A DNA stretch of 64,000 nt from Paenibacillus uliginis N3/975 (GTDB lineage Bacteria > Bacillota > Bacilli > Paenibacillales > Paenibacillaceae): assembly GCF_900177425.1 (NCBI RefSeq), contig NZ_LT840184.1:6302261-6366260 (forward strand), read 5' to 3'. Below, piece by piece: positions 26,874-35,551 of the stretch (within the stretch, counting starts at the first letter, position 1; each line of letters starts with the position of its first letter). Position numbers and translations under genes: made by a program. The notes beneath the pieces were generated by a model. That model saw only the letters and a program-made list of their open reading frames with translations. It searched no databases and was not told the DNA's origin.

Positions 26874-27705
26874 ACGTTTAGGAAAAGGGTTGGATGCGCT
26901 TATTCCTTCTTTGTCTATTAACGAGGATGATAAAGTCGTTGAAATTCCGCTTAGTCAGTTACGGGCCAATCCGTATCAGCCTCGGAAAACGTTCAATGAA
27001 GAGGCGATCCAGGAGCTCGCTGAGTCGATTCGGCAGCATGGTGTGATTCAACCGATTATTGTACGCAGTGTTCTTAAGGGATATGAGATTATTGCTGGTG
27101 AACGCCGTTTCCGAGCATCTCAATATTGTGGTAAAGCTACGATTCCAGCTGTCGTCCGTTCTTTCAGTGACCAGCAAGTTATGGAAATCGCTCTGATTGA
27201 GAACCTCCAGCGTGAGAATTTAAATGCAATGGAAGTGGCAGTTGCATACCAAGGGTTGATGGAACAATTTTCCTTAACGCAGGAAGAGTTATCTATGAAG
27301 GTTGGTAAATCACGATCGCATATCGCTAACTTTTTGAGGTTGTTGTCTTTACCAGAAGAAGTAAAGGAAAATGTTTCACGTGGAACATTGTCAATGGGAC
27401 ACGCGCGGGCGATCGTGGGATTGAAAGATCCTGTGCTCGTTAAACAATTGGCGAAACAGTGTGTGGAACAAGAGTGGAGTGTTCGTGAACTTGAAGAAGC
27501 GGTGAAAAACTTAGATCGCAAGTCCGAGGAAAAAGATAAGGTGAAAGTGAGAAAACGGGATCCTTATATTGATCACCTAGAAGAAAATTTGCGCGAGCGG
27601 TTCAAAACAACGGTTAAAATAAAACACAATAAGGATAAAGGGAAGATCGAGTTGAACTATTATAGTAAACAAGATTTGGAACGATTGCTCGATCTATTGC
27701 AATAA
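26866..27705 (+). CDS. spo0J: Chromosome partitioning protein Spo0J (ParB)
   Basis: ParB CTPase that loads at parS and spreads as a sliding clamp, recruiting SMC. The CTP-binding region has NPYQPRKTFNEEAIQELA and AGERRFRASQ. The helix-turn-helix is EELSMKVGKSRSHIANFLRL, and the C-terminal dimer region is lysine-rich. It is 279 residues long. A parS lies inside the coding sequence (27372-27387), as in Bacillus subtilis spo0J. Confidence 0.96.
   Translation: MSKRLGKGLDALIPSLSINEDDKVVEIPLSQLRANPYQPRKTFNEEAIQELAESIRQHGVIQPIIVRSVLKGYEIIAGERRFRASQYCGKATIPAVVRSFSDQQVMEIALIENLQRENLNAMEVAVAYQGLMEQFSLTQEELSMKVGKSRSHIANFLRLLSLPEEVKENVSRGTLSMGHARAIVGLKDPVLVKQLAKQCVEQEWSVRELEEAVKNLDRKSEEKDKVKVRKRDPYIDHLEENLRERFKTTVKIKHNKDKGKIELNYYSKQDLERLLDLLQ
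27372..27387. other. parS site inside spo0J
   Basis: TGTTTCACGTGGAACA differs from the symmetric parS at one base and equals the reverse complement of the Bacillus subtilis consensus TGTTCCACGTGAAACA. Confidence 0.92.
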
Positions 27706-27818
27706 CTTCACTTTAGGAAAAATGTGTTTTAAAATAATGAAAGCTGCTAAAATAATCTATGACGAAATTACTTCGTCTAATTATAACTTGCTAATTTGGA
27801 ATATCACATCTTGATGAG

Positions 27819-27866
27819 GAAAGACATGTCGGTGTTCCTTAACAGGAACAAGGCATGTCTTTCTTA
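27819..27866 (+). terminator. soj-spo0J terminator
   Basis: The stem AAAGACATG/CATGTCTTT with an inner GTTCC/GGAAC hairpin is followed by CTTATT. The stretch 27706-27967 holds nothing else that I recognise. Confidence 0.75.
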
Positions 27867-27967
27867 TTGTGAGAAATGAAAGGCTGCACATATTCTTATA
27901 TTCTTGCGGAATGAATCACTCCGAATTAAATGGTTAAATCGTTTCGTTGGATTGAAGGAGATGCGGG

Positions 27968-29116
27968 ATGGACTCAGTCATTTATCTGGACCACGCGGCC
28001 ACCTCGTGGCCAAAACCTCCGGAAGTGATGGAGGCTATGAAGTCGGCGATGAACGATGCGGCTGCTAACCCAGGGCGTGGAAGTCATCGCATGGCTGTGA
28101 ATGCATCAAGAGTGCTTTACAACACACGCAGAATATTAGCGGAATTGTTCGTAGTCAAAAACCCTAATGATATTGCGTTGACCTCGAATACGACAGAGGC
28201 ACTGAATTTAGCGATCAAGGGATACCTTGGTGAAGGCGATCACGTCATTGCCACGATGATCGAGCATAATTCAGTAAGGAGACCATTGGAGTATTTGAAA
28301 AGGACCCGAGGAATAAGTGTTGATTATATTTCGGTTGATGCAGATGGGCAAGTGGACTTAAAAGAGGTAGAGAGAGCATTTAAAGCGAATACTCGGCTTG
28401 TCGTTTGTTCACATAGTTCAAATCTGCTTGGTTCAATACTCCCTGTGAAAGAAATTGGGGATCTGGCAGCTCGCCATGGAGCCGTACTCCTTGTTGACGC
28501 GGCTCAGAGTGCAGGGATGCTTTCAATTGATGTGACTGATATGGATATCGGTATGCTGGCTTTTCCGGGTCATAAAGGGCTTCTAGGGCCTCAAGGGACG
28601 GGAGGGCTCTATATCTCTCCGGATATAGAATTGGAACCGTTGCTACATGGTGGGACTGGTAGCCAATCCGAAGCTGTGGAGCAGCCGAGTGTGAGGCCGG
28701 ATCGATATGAGGCAGGAACGCCGAATACGATTGGTTGTGCAGGTCTTCAGGCGGGTGTGAAGAAGGTGTTGGAATGGACACCGGAGAAAATCTACCACCA
28801 TGAATGGGAACTCACACAACGGATGATGGAGGGGCTATCCTCTATACGAGGGGTGAACATATTAGGTCCAGGTTTAGGGATGCCAAGAACGGGAATCGTA
28901 TCCTTTGTGGTAGAACAGAGGGATGCCTCCGAGCTAGCATTTAAAATGGATCGGGAATATGGTATTGCCGTACGGGCAGGCTTCCATTGTACTCCGCTGG
29001 CGCATATGGCGGCAGGCACGGAAAACACTGGCGCTGTTAGAGCCAGTGTTGGGTTATGGACTAGCAAAGAGGATGTTGACATCATGGTGGATGCCATGGC
29101 TAAAATCCAGGCCTGA
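27968..29116 (+). CDS. Cysteine desulfurase-like class V aminotransferase
   Basis: PLP enzyme of the class V aminotransferase family, close to the NifS/SufS-like group often annotated as cysteine desulfurase family protein. The N-terminus has YLDHAATSWPKP. The PLP lysine is in FPGHKGLLGPQGTGGLY, DAAQSAG holds the pyridine-binding aspartate, and the active-site cysteine is in RAGFHCTPLAH. It is 382 residues long. It would release sulfur from cysteine for Fe-S clusters or tRNA thiolation; the true acceptor is not visible. The nearby DUF3343 protein is a possible partner, as DUF3343 proteins are suspected sulfur or selenium carriers. Confidence 0.85.
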   Translation: MDSVIYLDHAATSWPKPPEVMEAMKSAMNDAAANPGRGSHRMAVNASRVLYNTRRILAELFVVKNPNDIALTSNTTEALNLAIKGYLGEGDHVIATMIEHNSVRRPLEYLKRTRGISVDYISVDADGQVDLKEVERAFKANTRLVVCSHSSNLLGSILPVKEIGDLAARHGAVLLVDAAQSAGMLSIDVTDMDIGMLAFPGHKGLLGPQGTGGLYISPDIELEPLLHGGTGSQSEAVEQPSVRPDRYEAGTPNTIGCAGLQAGVKKVLEWTPEKIYHHEWELTQRMMEGLSSIRGVNILGPGLGMPRTGIVSFVVEQRDASELAFKMDREYGIAVRAGFHCTPLAHMAAGTENTGAVRASVGLWTSKEDVDIMVDAMAKIQA

Positions 29117-29153
29117 TCGACAGATCAAGATTGAGGAGAAGGAATGAAGAAGT

Positions 29154-29654
29154 ATGTCTGAATTAAATGAATTGATTATGGAACAACTTCATTGGTTTGT
29201 CGTCGGAATGATCGTCATCATCTTGACTTTATGGGTAACCGTAATCGCCCAAGGTGCAAAGGTTCGCAAAATGCGGCGTGCATATGATGCGATGATGTCC
29301 GGTAGTGGAGTGGAGGATCTGGAAACACTGCTCCTCAATCTGAAAATTCAAATGGACGCAATTGAAGAGGAACAAGGAAATCATCGCTCACATCTGGATA
29401 CTATAAGCCAAACTTTAAAAGGGGTAAAGTCCAAAACGGGTATCGTAAGATACAATGCTTTTGGTGAACGGGGGAACGATTTGAGTTTCTCTATAGCCAT
29501 CCTAAGTGAAAGAGGGGATGGGTTGGTACTTACCGGCCTATATAACCGGGAAAATTCATTTGTATATGCCAAACCGTTGAAAAACGGCGAATCCCAGCAT
29601 TCTTTATCTCCTGAGGAAAAAGAGGCTATACATCTCGCGCTGCAAGAAGGGTAG
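29154..29654 (+). CDS. DUF4446 membrane protein
   Basis: A 166-residue protein with one N-terminal membrane helix (WFVVGMIVIILTLWVTVIAQ), a coiled-coil region and a C-terminal domain with KTGIVRYNAFGERGNDLSFSIA, the DUF4446 signature. It is equivalent in place to YyaB, next to spo0J in Bacillus. No function is known. Its 3' end overlaps the convergent yyaC gene by 29 bases. Confidence 0.85.
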   Translation: MSELNELIMEQLHWFVVGMIVIILTLWVTVIAQGAKVRKMRRAYDAMMSGSGVEDLETLLLNLKIQMDAIEEEQGNHRSHLDTISQTLKGVKSKTGIVRYNAFGERGNDLSFSIAILSERGDGLVLTGLYNRENSFVYAKPLKNGESQHSLSPEEKEAIHLALQEG

Positions 29655-30231
29655 TACGATTCCATTCCTTCATAGCAGAGAAAAGACAATTGGCAATAAT
29701 ATCAGACAGCCGCATAACGAGACTTAAACGAGTGTTTTGTAATACGAAGTATTCCATAAAGCCGCCGACATTGACGATGCCAGTTACATGGATATCGCCG
29801 ACCGGCGGCAATTCTTTATGTACACCTGCACCAGGACGCAGAGGGCCGTCTGAAACTTGAATGGATCCAACGCTTGCCGATTGACCAAGACAGGCATCGA
29901 TACCAATGATAAAGGGGTTGTCGAATTGTTCGTTTATCATAGTGAGCGTTTCTTTCAGGTTCATAGCGTGCACAGGCTCATCCAAGGTGCCATATAAATG
30001 GAACAGCGAGCTGTTGTAACGAGAGAGAGATGTACCTACAAGTGGACCAAGGCAATCTCCAGTGGAACGGTCCGTGCCGATGCAGACGATGACTAATGGA
30101 CGGCGTTGAACTCCTGAAGATAGATGATAGAGCAGACGATGAATAATAGCAGAATGGATTTCAGGATCGGTATGTGGTATTTTTAAGCTTGAAAACTCCT
30201 GACGGGCTGAGTGTTTAGATAAACGGTTCAT
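29626..30231 (-). CDS. yyaC: Sporulation protein YyaC (GPR-related, DUF1256)
   Basis: YyaC family, related to the germination protease fold and made in sporulating Bacillus. Conserved stretches are VIVCIGTDRSTGDCLGPLVG, GTLDEPVHA, FIIGIDACLG and GPLRPGAGV. It is 201 residues long. It is read against its neighbours and overlaps the end of the DUF4446 gene. A sigma F/sigma G-like promoter lies 39 bases upstream, matching a forespore role inferred for the family. Confidence 0.92.
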   Translation of the reverse strand: MNRLSKHSARQEFSSLKIPHTDPEIHSAIIHRLLYHLSSGVQRRPLVIVCIGTDRSTGDCLGPLVGTSLSRYNSSLFHLYGTLDEPVHAMNLKETLTMINEQFDNPFIIGIDACLGQSASVGSIQVSDGPLRPGAGVHKELPPVGDIHVTGIVNVGGFMEYFVLQNTRLSLVMRLSDIIANCLFSAMKEWNRTTLLAARDV

Positions 30232-30269
30232 AGGTAGAATCTTCCTTTCGTCTGCGAATGGTAGTATCA

Positions 30270-30297
30270 GTATATGGATGAAAGAATGTTTTTATAC
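30270..30297 (-). promoter_or_regulatory. Candidate sigma F/sigma G promoter of yyaC
   Basis: On the minus strand GTATA (30293-30297), a 16-base spacer and CATATAC (30270-30276). The forespore consensus is roughly GNATR-N15/16-CATNNTA, so the -10 has one mismatch. Confidence 0.45.
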
Positions 30298-30376
30298 TTC
30301 CAGATTGGCAAAAGAAAGATTAAAATGTTCATAGACTAGTGATCAATAGGGGAAGAGGTATTTGGAGGTGTGCGGT

Positions 30377-30625
30377 GTGTCAGGTATGATGCTGATCGCT
30401 TTCGATTCTACGCAACAAGCGCTTAGGGCGGAAATGCTGCTGGATTACGCAGAAATTGAAATTGATTTATTTCCGACACCGAAAGAGATTACAGCAGGCT
30501 GTGCATTATCAATTCAGTTTCCACCCACTGCGTTAAAAGAGGTAAAGGAAATCATCGCCCATGAAAAGGTTGAGATCCGGGGGGTTTTTGCGCAGAATGA
30601 CAACGAGATTTATATAAGCATCTAG
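30377..30625 (+). CDS. DUF3343 protein
   Basis: A small protein (82 residues) with the DUF3343 layout: MLIAFDSTQQALRAEMLL, then FPTPKEITAGCALSIQF with a conserved cysteine. Members often neighbour cysteine desulfurase-like genes and are suspected sulfur or selenium carriers; here such a gene lies 1.3 kb upstream. The frame is open from a TTG at 30362, but that TTG lies inside the TTGGAGGTG ribosome site, so the GTG at 30377 is chosen. Confidence 0.75.
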   Translation: MSGMMLIAFDSTQQALRAEMLLDYAEIEIDLFPTPKEITAGCALSIQFPPTALKEVKEIIAHEKVEIRGVFAQNDNEIYISI

Positions 30626-30648
30626 AGCAAGACGGGGAGGAGCACCAG

Positions 30649-31530
30649 ATGGAAAATCAAGATGGTTTATTACCGGAGGAGACTGGAAAAGCTCTGGAGG
30701 AGGCTCTTCAAATGAGTGATGTTTTTTGGAATTGGATAACCGATGTAGATATGTGGATGGGTGTATTATTTGCCGCAATTCGAGTACTGGTCATATTTCT
30801 ACTAACCCGTCTCATTATACGAATTGTATATAAAATGATAGATCAGTTTTTACAGAAACAGGAGAAAAGTAAAATTAGTGTGAATCCACGTCGTTTTGTT
30901 ACGGTGGGAGAACTTTTAAAAAATGTAACGGCATTCGTTTGTAACTTTGTAATGGTACTGATTATTTTGTCAGAGTTTAATTTTGAACTCGGGCCGCTGT
31001 TGGCCAGTGCAGGTGTACTTGGATTAGCAATCGGTTTCGGGGCACAAAGCTTGGTTAAAGACGTAATAACTGGTTTTTTCATCATATTGGAGGATCAGTT
31101 TGCTGTTGGTGATATGATCAAGAGCGGAGAGTTCAGAGGTACGGTAGAAGTAATCGGTTTGCGTACAACTCGAATGACTGGATTGAATGGGGAAACGTAT
31201 ATTATTCCTAATGGATTGATTACGAGTGTAACGAACTATTCTGTATCCAATTCGCTTGCGGTCGTAGATCTGCCGGTGAAGAATGAGAAGCGAGTGAATG
31301 AAACGTTGGCGCTTATTCAACGGGCACTTGAAGGCATTGCAGAGCGTCAGCCTGAGCTGCTGCGAGATCCTGAGGTGCTCGGAATTCAGTCGCTGACAAC
31401 GGCTGAATACGTGGTGAGGATTGTAGGGGAATGTCATCCGAATTCCCGGGGAGTTGCTGAACGGGAAATTTTCAAGGATATTAAACAGGCACTTGAAGAG
31501 GACGAGCTGTGTCAGTCTTCACAAGGATAA
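30649..31530 (+). CDS. Small-conductance mechanosensitive channel (MscS family)
   Basis: MscS-type channel of the cytoplasmic membrane that opens on hypo-osmotic stress. There are three hydrophobic segments: about residues 36-60, 85-105, and the pore helix LLASAGVLGLAIGFGAQSLVKDVITGFFI. The beta domain has EDQFAVGDMI and IPNGLI. The C-terminus is the short alpha-beta domain. The length of 293 residues is close to YkuT. It lies 23 bases after the DUF3343 gene and is probably cotranscribed with it. Confidence 0.93.
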   Translation: MENQDGLLPEETGKALEEALQMSDVFWNWITDVDMWMGVLFAAIRVLVIFLLTRLIIRIVYKMIDQFLQKQEKSKISVNPRRFVTVGELLKNVTAFVCNFVMVLIILSEFNFELGPLLASAGVLGLAIGFGAQSLVKDVITGFFIILEDQFAVGDMIKSGEFRGTVEVIGLRTTRMTGLNGETYIIPNGLITSVTNYSVSNSLAVVDLPVKNEKRVNETLALIQRALEGIAERQPELLRDPEVLGIQSLTTAEYVVRIVGECHPNSRGVAEREIFKDIKQALEEDELCQSSQG

Positions 31531-31626
31531 TGGTTGGATCATGGTTTGAAGCTTGATGGCATGAGTTATAGTGTATAGAATAGATAACAACATAACGGTG
31601 CAGAACAATCTAAAGGGGGAGCGGGT

Positions 31627-31845
31627 ATGGAACGCAAAGTGTTTCAATTGGGGGATGTTGTTCAGATGAAAAAGCCCCATCCCTGCGGAAATAATGAGAT
31701 GGAGATCATTCGTATGGGAATGGATATCCGGGTCAAGTGTACGCGTTGCCAGCATAGTGTACTAATTCCGCGAGCTAAATTTGAGAAGAATATGAAGAAG
31801 GTGTTGCGGTCTGCAGCCGCAGATGGTGGAATCGTCGAAACTTGA
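31627..31845 (+). CDS. DUF951 protein (YyzM-like)
   Basis: A 72-residue protein with the DUF951 pattern: VVQMKKPHPCGNNEMEI, then DIRVKCTRCQHSVLIPRAKFEK. The three cysteines could bind zinc. It lies between the MscS gene and tRNA-Ser; in Bacillus subtilis its counterpart lies near yyaF and rpsF. No function is known. The ATG follows GGGGGAG. Confidence 0.85.
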   Translation: MERKVFQLGDVVQMKKPHPCGNNEMEIIRMGMDIRVKCTRCQHSVLIPRAKFEKNMKKVLRSAAADGGIVET

Positions 31846-31878
31846 TCGCATGACAGCAAGCACTTGATAGCAGAAGTA

Positions 31879-31907
31879 TTGACCTGCTTCATAAGACATG
31901 TTATAAT
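31879..31907 (+). promoter_or_regulatory. tRNA-Ser promoter
   Basis: -35 TTGACC (31879-31884), a 17-base spacer and a perfect -10 TATAAT (31902-31907), eleven bases before the tRNA. Confidence 0.85.
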
Positions 31908-31917
31908 CAATCGTGCT

Positions 31918-32010
31918 GCGGAAAGGTACCCAAGAGGCCCAAGGGGGCTGACTCGAAATCAGTTAGGCGTCGCAAGGCGTGCGTGGGTTCGAATCCCACC
32001 CTTTCCGCCA
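31918..32010 (+). tRNA. tRNA-Ser (anticodon CGA)
   Basis: A 93-base type II tRNA with CCA encoded. The acceptor stem pairs GCGGAAA with TTTCCGC. The anticodon loop CTCGAAA puts CGA at 31954-31956. A long variable arm (GGCGTCGCAAGGCGT) identifies a serine tRNA, and the T loop is GGTTCGAATCC. It would read UCG codons. Confidence 0.96.
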
Positions 32011-32131
32011 CCTATCGTTAAAGCCTGCTGTTATGCAGTTTTTAGTACGAAATGTGATCCGCAAGCTGATCGAAATACATACGGTATGTGCTAGCTAATT
32101 CCGAAGCACTTTACTGATTACGGAATACCCT

Positions 32132-32165
32132 CTACGTGATTATCGCGCAGGGGGTATTTTTTCGT
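32132..32165 (+). terminator. tRNA-Ser terminator
   Basis: ATACCCTC pairs with GGGGGTAT, followed by TTTTT. No gene is seen between the tRNA and this hairpin. Confidence 0.7.
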
Positions 32166-32169
32166 TATG

Positions 32170-32222
32170 GATAAAAGAAGACGACTTTCAATTCAAAAAT
32201 TGAATCGAGAGTCGTCTTTTTG
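32170..32222. terminator. Bidirectional terminator at the end of mgtA
   Basis: The long stem AAAAGACGACT/AGTCGTCTTTT with an inner TTCAATT/AATTGAA helix has A and T runs on the two sides. It serves mgtA on the minus strand. Confidence 0.8.
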
Positions 32223-32244
32223 TGAAATACCCTGTAACAGAAGC

Positions 32245-34890
32245 CTATAACCATTCGTTAAACTTACGAATGTACCATTTCTTCACAAGCTGCGTCAGTG
32301 CACAATAGCTTAGCAAAATGCCTAATAACCATGGGAAATATTGTAGCGGTAACGGTTGTAAGCCGATACTTTCGCCAAAGACTGAGAACGGAACATAGAT
32401 GCCTGCAATCATAATAGCGCTGGTTAGCAGCATGACGGGCATGCTGGCACGGCTTTGGAAAAATGGTATTTTCTCAGTACGGATCATATGCACTATCAGT
32501 GTTTGTGATAATAGTCCTTCGATAAACCATCCGGACTGAAACAGTGATTGATCTGCTGCGGTATTGGCTGCGAATACGAAATACATGACAAAAAAAGTGA
32601 TGTAATCGAAAATAGAGCTGATCGGGCCTACAAAGATCATAAATTTTCCGATAGATTTGGCATCCCATTTCTTTGGTTTTGCCAAGAACTCTTTATCCAT
32701 ACGATCCCAAGGGATGGATAGCTGTGAGATGTCATAGAACAGATTTTGAATGAGTAGATGAATCGGCAGCATTGGCATGAATGGCAAGAAGGCGCTAGCG
32801 CCTAATACACTGAACACATTGCCAAAGTTAGAGCTGGCAGTCATTTTGATATATTTAATAATGTTGCCAAATGTTATACGGCCTTCAATCACACCTTGCT
32901 CTAATACCATTAAGCTTTTTTCAAGCAAAATAATATCAGCAGATTCCTTCGAGATATCTACCGCCGTATCTACCGAGATACCTACATCAGCATCCTTCAG
33001 AGAGGCAGCATCGTTGATCCCGTCTCCCATAAACCCGACAGTATGCCCCTTGCTTTGCAGCGCACGCACTATTCTCGCCTTTTGCATCGGATTTAGTTTG
33101 GCAAAAACGGTTGTTCTCTCAGCCAGATCAGCTAGCTGCACGTCAGAGAGGTTCTCAATTTCATGGCCTAATACAATCTGATCTGCTTGCAGACCAACAT
33201 CTGTACAAACTTTGCGAGTGACTGCCGCATTATCACCTGTAAGCACTTTGATCTCCACGCCGTTTGTTTGCAAAGCTTGAATTGCGGTCGCGGAGCTTTC
33301 CTTGGGTGGATCAAGGAATCCGATAAAGCCAACTAGTACTAAATCCTTTTCATCCTTTACTCCATACGGTTCATCATTGGGTGCCGACTGTTTCATAGCT
33401 ACGGCAATTACACGTAAACCATCAGTATTTAATTTTCGTACAAGCTGTTGTACATTGATGTGAATTGTCGGTGTAATGGGGATGATTTGTCCGTTATCAG
33501 ATACGTGTGAGCAGATGCTGAGTATTTCTTCCATCGCGCCCTTACAAATGAGAACATGTTCATTTTCCTTTTTCTCCAAAACGACAGACATCCGGCGACG
33601 ATTGAAATCGAAAGGGATTTCATCAAACTTGGTATAATTGTTCTTAGCACCTAGCACGTCTGTTAGTTCAGCATGCTCTAACACGGCGACATCGAGCAAA
33701 TTTTTAAGCCCGGTCTGGTGAAAGCTGTTCAAATAAGCATATTCCAGCACTTTAGCATCTTCATTGCCATGAATGTCTAGGTGTTTTGATAGTATAATCT
33801 TGTCTTCCGTTAGCGTCCCGGTTTTATCCGTGCATAAAATATTCATAGCTCCTAAGTTTTGGATTGCATTGAGACGCTTAACGACAACTTTATTGCGAGC
33901 CATAGCATTTGCGCCTTTGGCCAGATTGGCAGTTACAATGACCGGCAGCATTTCTGGCGTTAATCCGACGGCAACAGAGAGGGCGAAGAAGAAGGCTTCG
34001 ATCCAGTTTCCTTTAGTAAAGCCGTTGATGAAGAAAATAATAGGCACCATAATGAGCATGAAACGAATAATGACAAAGGTGACGCTGTTCACCCCTTTAT
34101 CAAAGCTTGTCATCGGCCGCTTGCCGACAAGTGTTTTGGCCATGGAACCCAAATAAGTGGAAGCTCCGGTAGAGACAACAATAGCTGTTGCTGTGCCGCT
34201 AATAACATTGGTCCCCATATAACACATATTATTAAGCTCTAACGGGTTTGTTGGCATTTGATATCTATTTCTCGCTTTGCTTCCATCGTGAGGCATCATG
34301 TCTTGTTTCTCAATCGGCAATGATTCCCCGGTTAGAGAAGACTCGCTGACAAAAAGGTCTTTCGATTCGATTAATCTTGCATCTGCTGGAACTAGGTCGC
34401 CTGCTGAGAGGTGTATCACATCACCAGGCACCAATTGCTCCGTATCGATTTCTTTTCGGATAGAATGCCGGGTGACAGCCACGGTTGTTTTGACCATCGC
34501 CTTCAGTTTTTCAGCGGTTCGGATGGAACGAAACTCCTGAGTAAATGTAATGAGTACACTGATGGAAACCAATGTGCTGATGATAATAACGGCTTCTATA
34601 TCATTGGTAAAATAAGAGAACACATCTAATCCGAGTAAGATCAGAATAAATGGATTTTTAAAGCACAACAGCAATTGAATATACCATGCCGGTGGCTTTT
34701 CAGACGCAATCTGATTGTTTCCATATTGATCAAGTCTATTCTTGACTTCGGATTCAGAAAGCCCTTGAGGATTTGTGGAAAACTCCTCCATCAAATCCTC
34801 TGTAAGACAAGTAGAGGCATAGATTAGGCGCTTTGAGATTTCTTTGTTCATAGTTTCGTTGTTCAATTTTTGTCTCTTTTGTTTTTTCAT
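32245..34890 (-). CDS. mgtA: Magnesium-translocating P-type ATPase
   Basis: P3B-type ATPase that imports Mg2+ at the expense of ATP (881 residues). The phosphorylated aspartate is about Asp355 in LCTDKTGTLT. The actuator loop is SSLTGESLPIEK, the hinge is GFMGDGINDAASLKDADVGISVD, and about ten membrane segments are expected. Control by an M-box Mg2+ riboswitch upstream confirms the substrate. The frame opens at 34920, but GGGAGGGA sits six bases before the ATG at 34890. It is a single-gene transcript, transcribed against replication. Confidence 0.95.
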   Translation of the reverse strand: MKKQKRQKLNNETMNKEISKRLIYASTCLTEDLMEEFSTNPQGLSESEVKNRLDQYGNNQIASEKPPAWYIQLLLCFKNPFILILLGLDVFSYFTNDIEAVIIISTLVSISVLITFTQEFRSIRTAEKLKAMVKTTVAVTRHSIRKEIDTEQLVPGDVIHLSAGDLVPADARLIESKDLFVSESSLTGESLPIEKQDMMPHDGSKARNRYQMPTNPLELNNMCYMGTNVISGTATAIVVSTGASTYLGSMAKTLVGKRPMTSFDKGVNSVTFVIIRFMLIMVPIIFFINGFTKGNWIEAFFFALSVAVGLTPEMLPVIVTANLAKGANAMARNKVVVKRLNAIQNLGAMNILCTDKTGTLTEDKIILSKHLDIHGNEDAKVLEYAYLNSFHQTGLKNLLDVAVLEHAELTDVLGAKNNYTKFDEIPFDFNRRRMSVVLEKKENEHVLICKGAMEEILSICSHVSDNGQIIPITPTIHINVQQLVRKLNTDGLRVIAVAMKQSAPNDEPYGVKDEKDLVLVGFIGFLDPPKESSATAIQALQTNGVEIKVLTGDNAAVTRKVCTDVGLQADQIVLGHEIENLSDVQLADLAERTTVFAKLNPMQKARIVRALQSKGHTVGFMGDGINDAASLKDADVGISVDTAVDISKESADIILLEKSLMVLEQGVIEGRITFGNIIKYIKMTASSNFGNVFSVLGASAFLPFMPMLPIHLLIQNLFYDISQLSIPWDRMDKEFLAKPKKWDAKSIGKFMIFVGPISSIFDYITFFVMYFVFAANTAADQSLFQSGWFIEGLLSQTLIVHMIRTEKIPFFQSRASMPVMLLTSAIMIAGIYVPFSVFGESIGLQPLPLQYFPWLLGILLSYCALTQLVKKWYIRKFNEWL

Positions 34891-34920
34891 TTTGATTCCC
34901 TCCCATACAGAAATAAACAC

Positions 34921-34950
34921 AAAAAAAGCTCTCCCCTGAATCGGGAGAGC
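34921..34950 (-). terminator. Second terminator in the mgtA leader
   Basis: The stem AGCTCTCCC/GGGGAGAGCT is followed by a run of seven T on the minus strand, only 31 bases before the mgtA ATG. It is separate from the M-box terminator 210 bases upstream, so a transcript that reads through the riboswitch must pass it too. Confidence 0.85.
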
Positions 34951-34984
34951 TGACCTTATTTATGTTCATCCTTGCATTCGTATG

Positions 34985-35137
34985 TCAAATACGCATACTT
35001 AAGCAGACCCGCCCTGGCTGTAAGGGCAGATGGAAACAGAAGTATGGGAAACATACCGATGCAAAGAGAACATGGTCCTCCCTTTTCGCAGGATTTAAAT
35101 TTAAACGTGCACTTCGACTACTAGGACTACCGTCCAT
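34985..35137 (-). CDS. Candidate leader ORF (50 codons) between the M-box and mgtA
   Basis: An ATG at 35137 follows AAAGGGGGG with a 9-base gap and opens a 50-codon frame that starts MDGSPSSRSARLNLNP. It resembles no known protein. It overlaps a second candidate ORF in another frame (34999-35073). Both end just before the second leader terminator, the position expected of an attenuation peptide. Confidence 0.35.
   Translation of the reverse strand: MDGSPSSRSARLNLNPAKREDHVLFASVCFPYFCFHLPLQPGRVCLSMRI
34999..35073 (-). CDS. Candidate leader peptide (24 codons) between the M-box and mgtA
   Basis: An ATG at 35073 with GGGAGG three bases upstream opens a 24-codon frame (MFSLHRYVSHTSVS...). It ends about 50 bases before the second leader terminator. 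Its ribosome site GGGAG is complementary to CTCCC in the 5' arm of that terminator, so the two could compete for pairing. Translation is not shown. Confidence 0.4.
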   Translation of the reverse strand: MFSLHRYVSHTSVSICPYSQGGSA

Positions 35138-35162
35138 GGATTGTTTCCCCCCTTTACACAAA

Positions 35163-35390
35163 TAAAATACCCTCTAACAAAGCTAGAGGGCTAATGAATG
35201 CATACAAAAAAATATTCGCTCCCCTAGCCGAGTTTTGGCACTATACAACGTAAAGAGAATTATTTCTCTTAGCCACCTTATGAAAAGCCTTAATTCGGCA
35301 ATCCCTGTTCTACCCATGGGCATCTTTCGATATTTCTGGGCAGTGGCCTGTGTTTGTATAGGAGCCTCACCTAACGAGGACATATTAAAT
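35163..35390 (-). promoter_or_regulatory. M-box (ykoK) Mg2+ riboswitch with terminator
   Basis: The minus strand holds the M-box core in order: CGTTAGGTGAGGCTCC, ACAGGCCACTGCCCAGAAA, CGAAAGATGCC, GGGATTGCCGAATTAAGGC and AAGGTGGCTAAG. The expression platform is the terminator CCCTCTA/TAGAGGG with T run at 35163-35191. Known M-boxes terminate transcription when Mg2+ is plentiful. It is oriented to control mgtA. Confidence 0.95.
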
Positions 35391-35398
35391 TCAGTTGA

Positions 35399-35428
35399 AT
35401 CTTAACCTTGTAAACTTCAAATTGTCAA
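35399..35428 (-). promoter_or_regulatory. mgtA promoter
   Basis: Minus-strand -35 TTGACA (35423-35428), an 18-base spacer and -10 TAAGAT (35399-35404), directly before the M-box. Confidence 0.7.
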
Positions 35429-35551
35429 CCGCCAAATACTGGAATAATAAAATAGGAGATATATCCTATCATGTGCAGCATGTGATTTTATGTTATAAAA
35501 ATGGTTTGTCATTTGCCTCTTTTGGTTGTGGATTTTTTCCTTCTATAATAA

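Noticed and set aside
31440..31453. ATTCCCGGGGAG in the MscS gene as a Noc-binding site
   Set aside because: Three mismatches in the palindrome, inside a coding region; not better than chance.
34962..35165. A 67-codon plus-strand ORF opposite the mgtA leader
   Set aside because: It is antisense to the leader ORFs and has no ribosome site or recognisable content.
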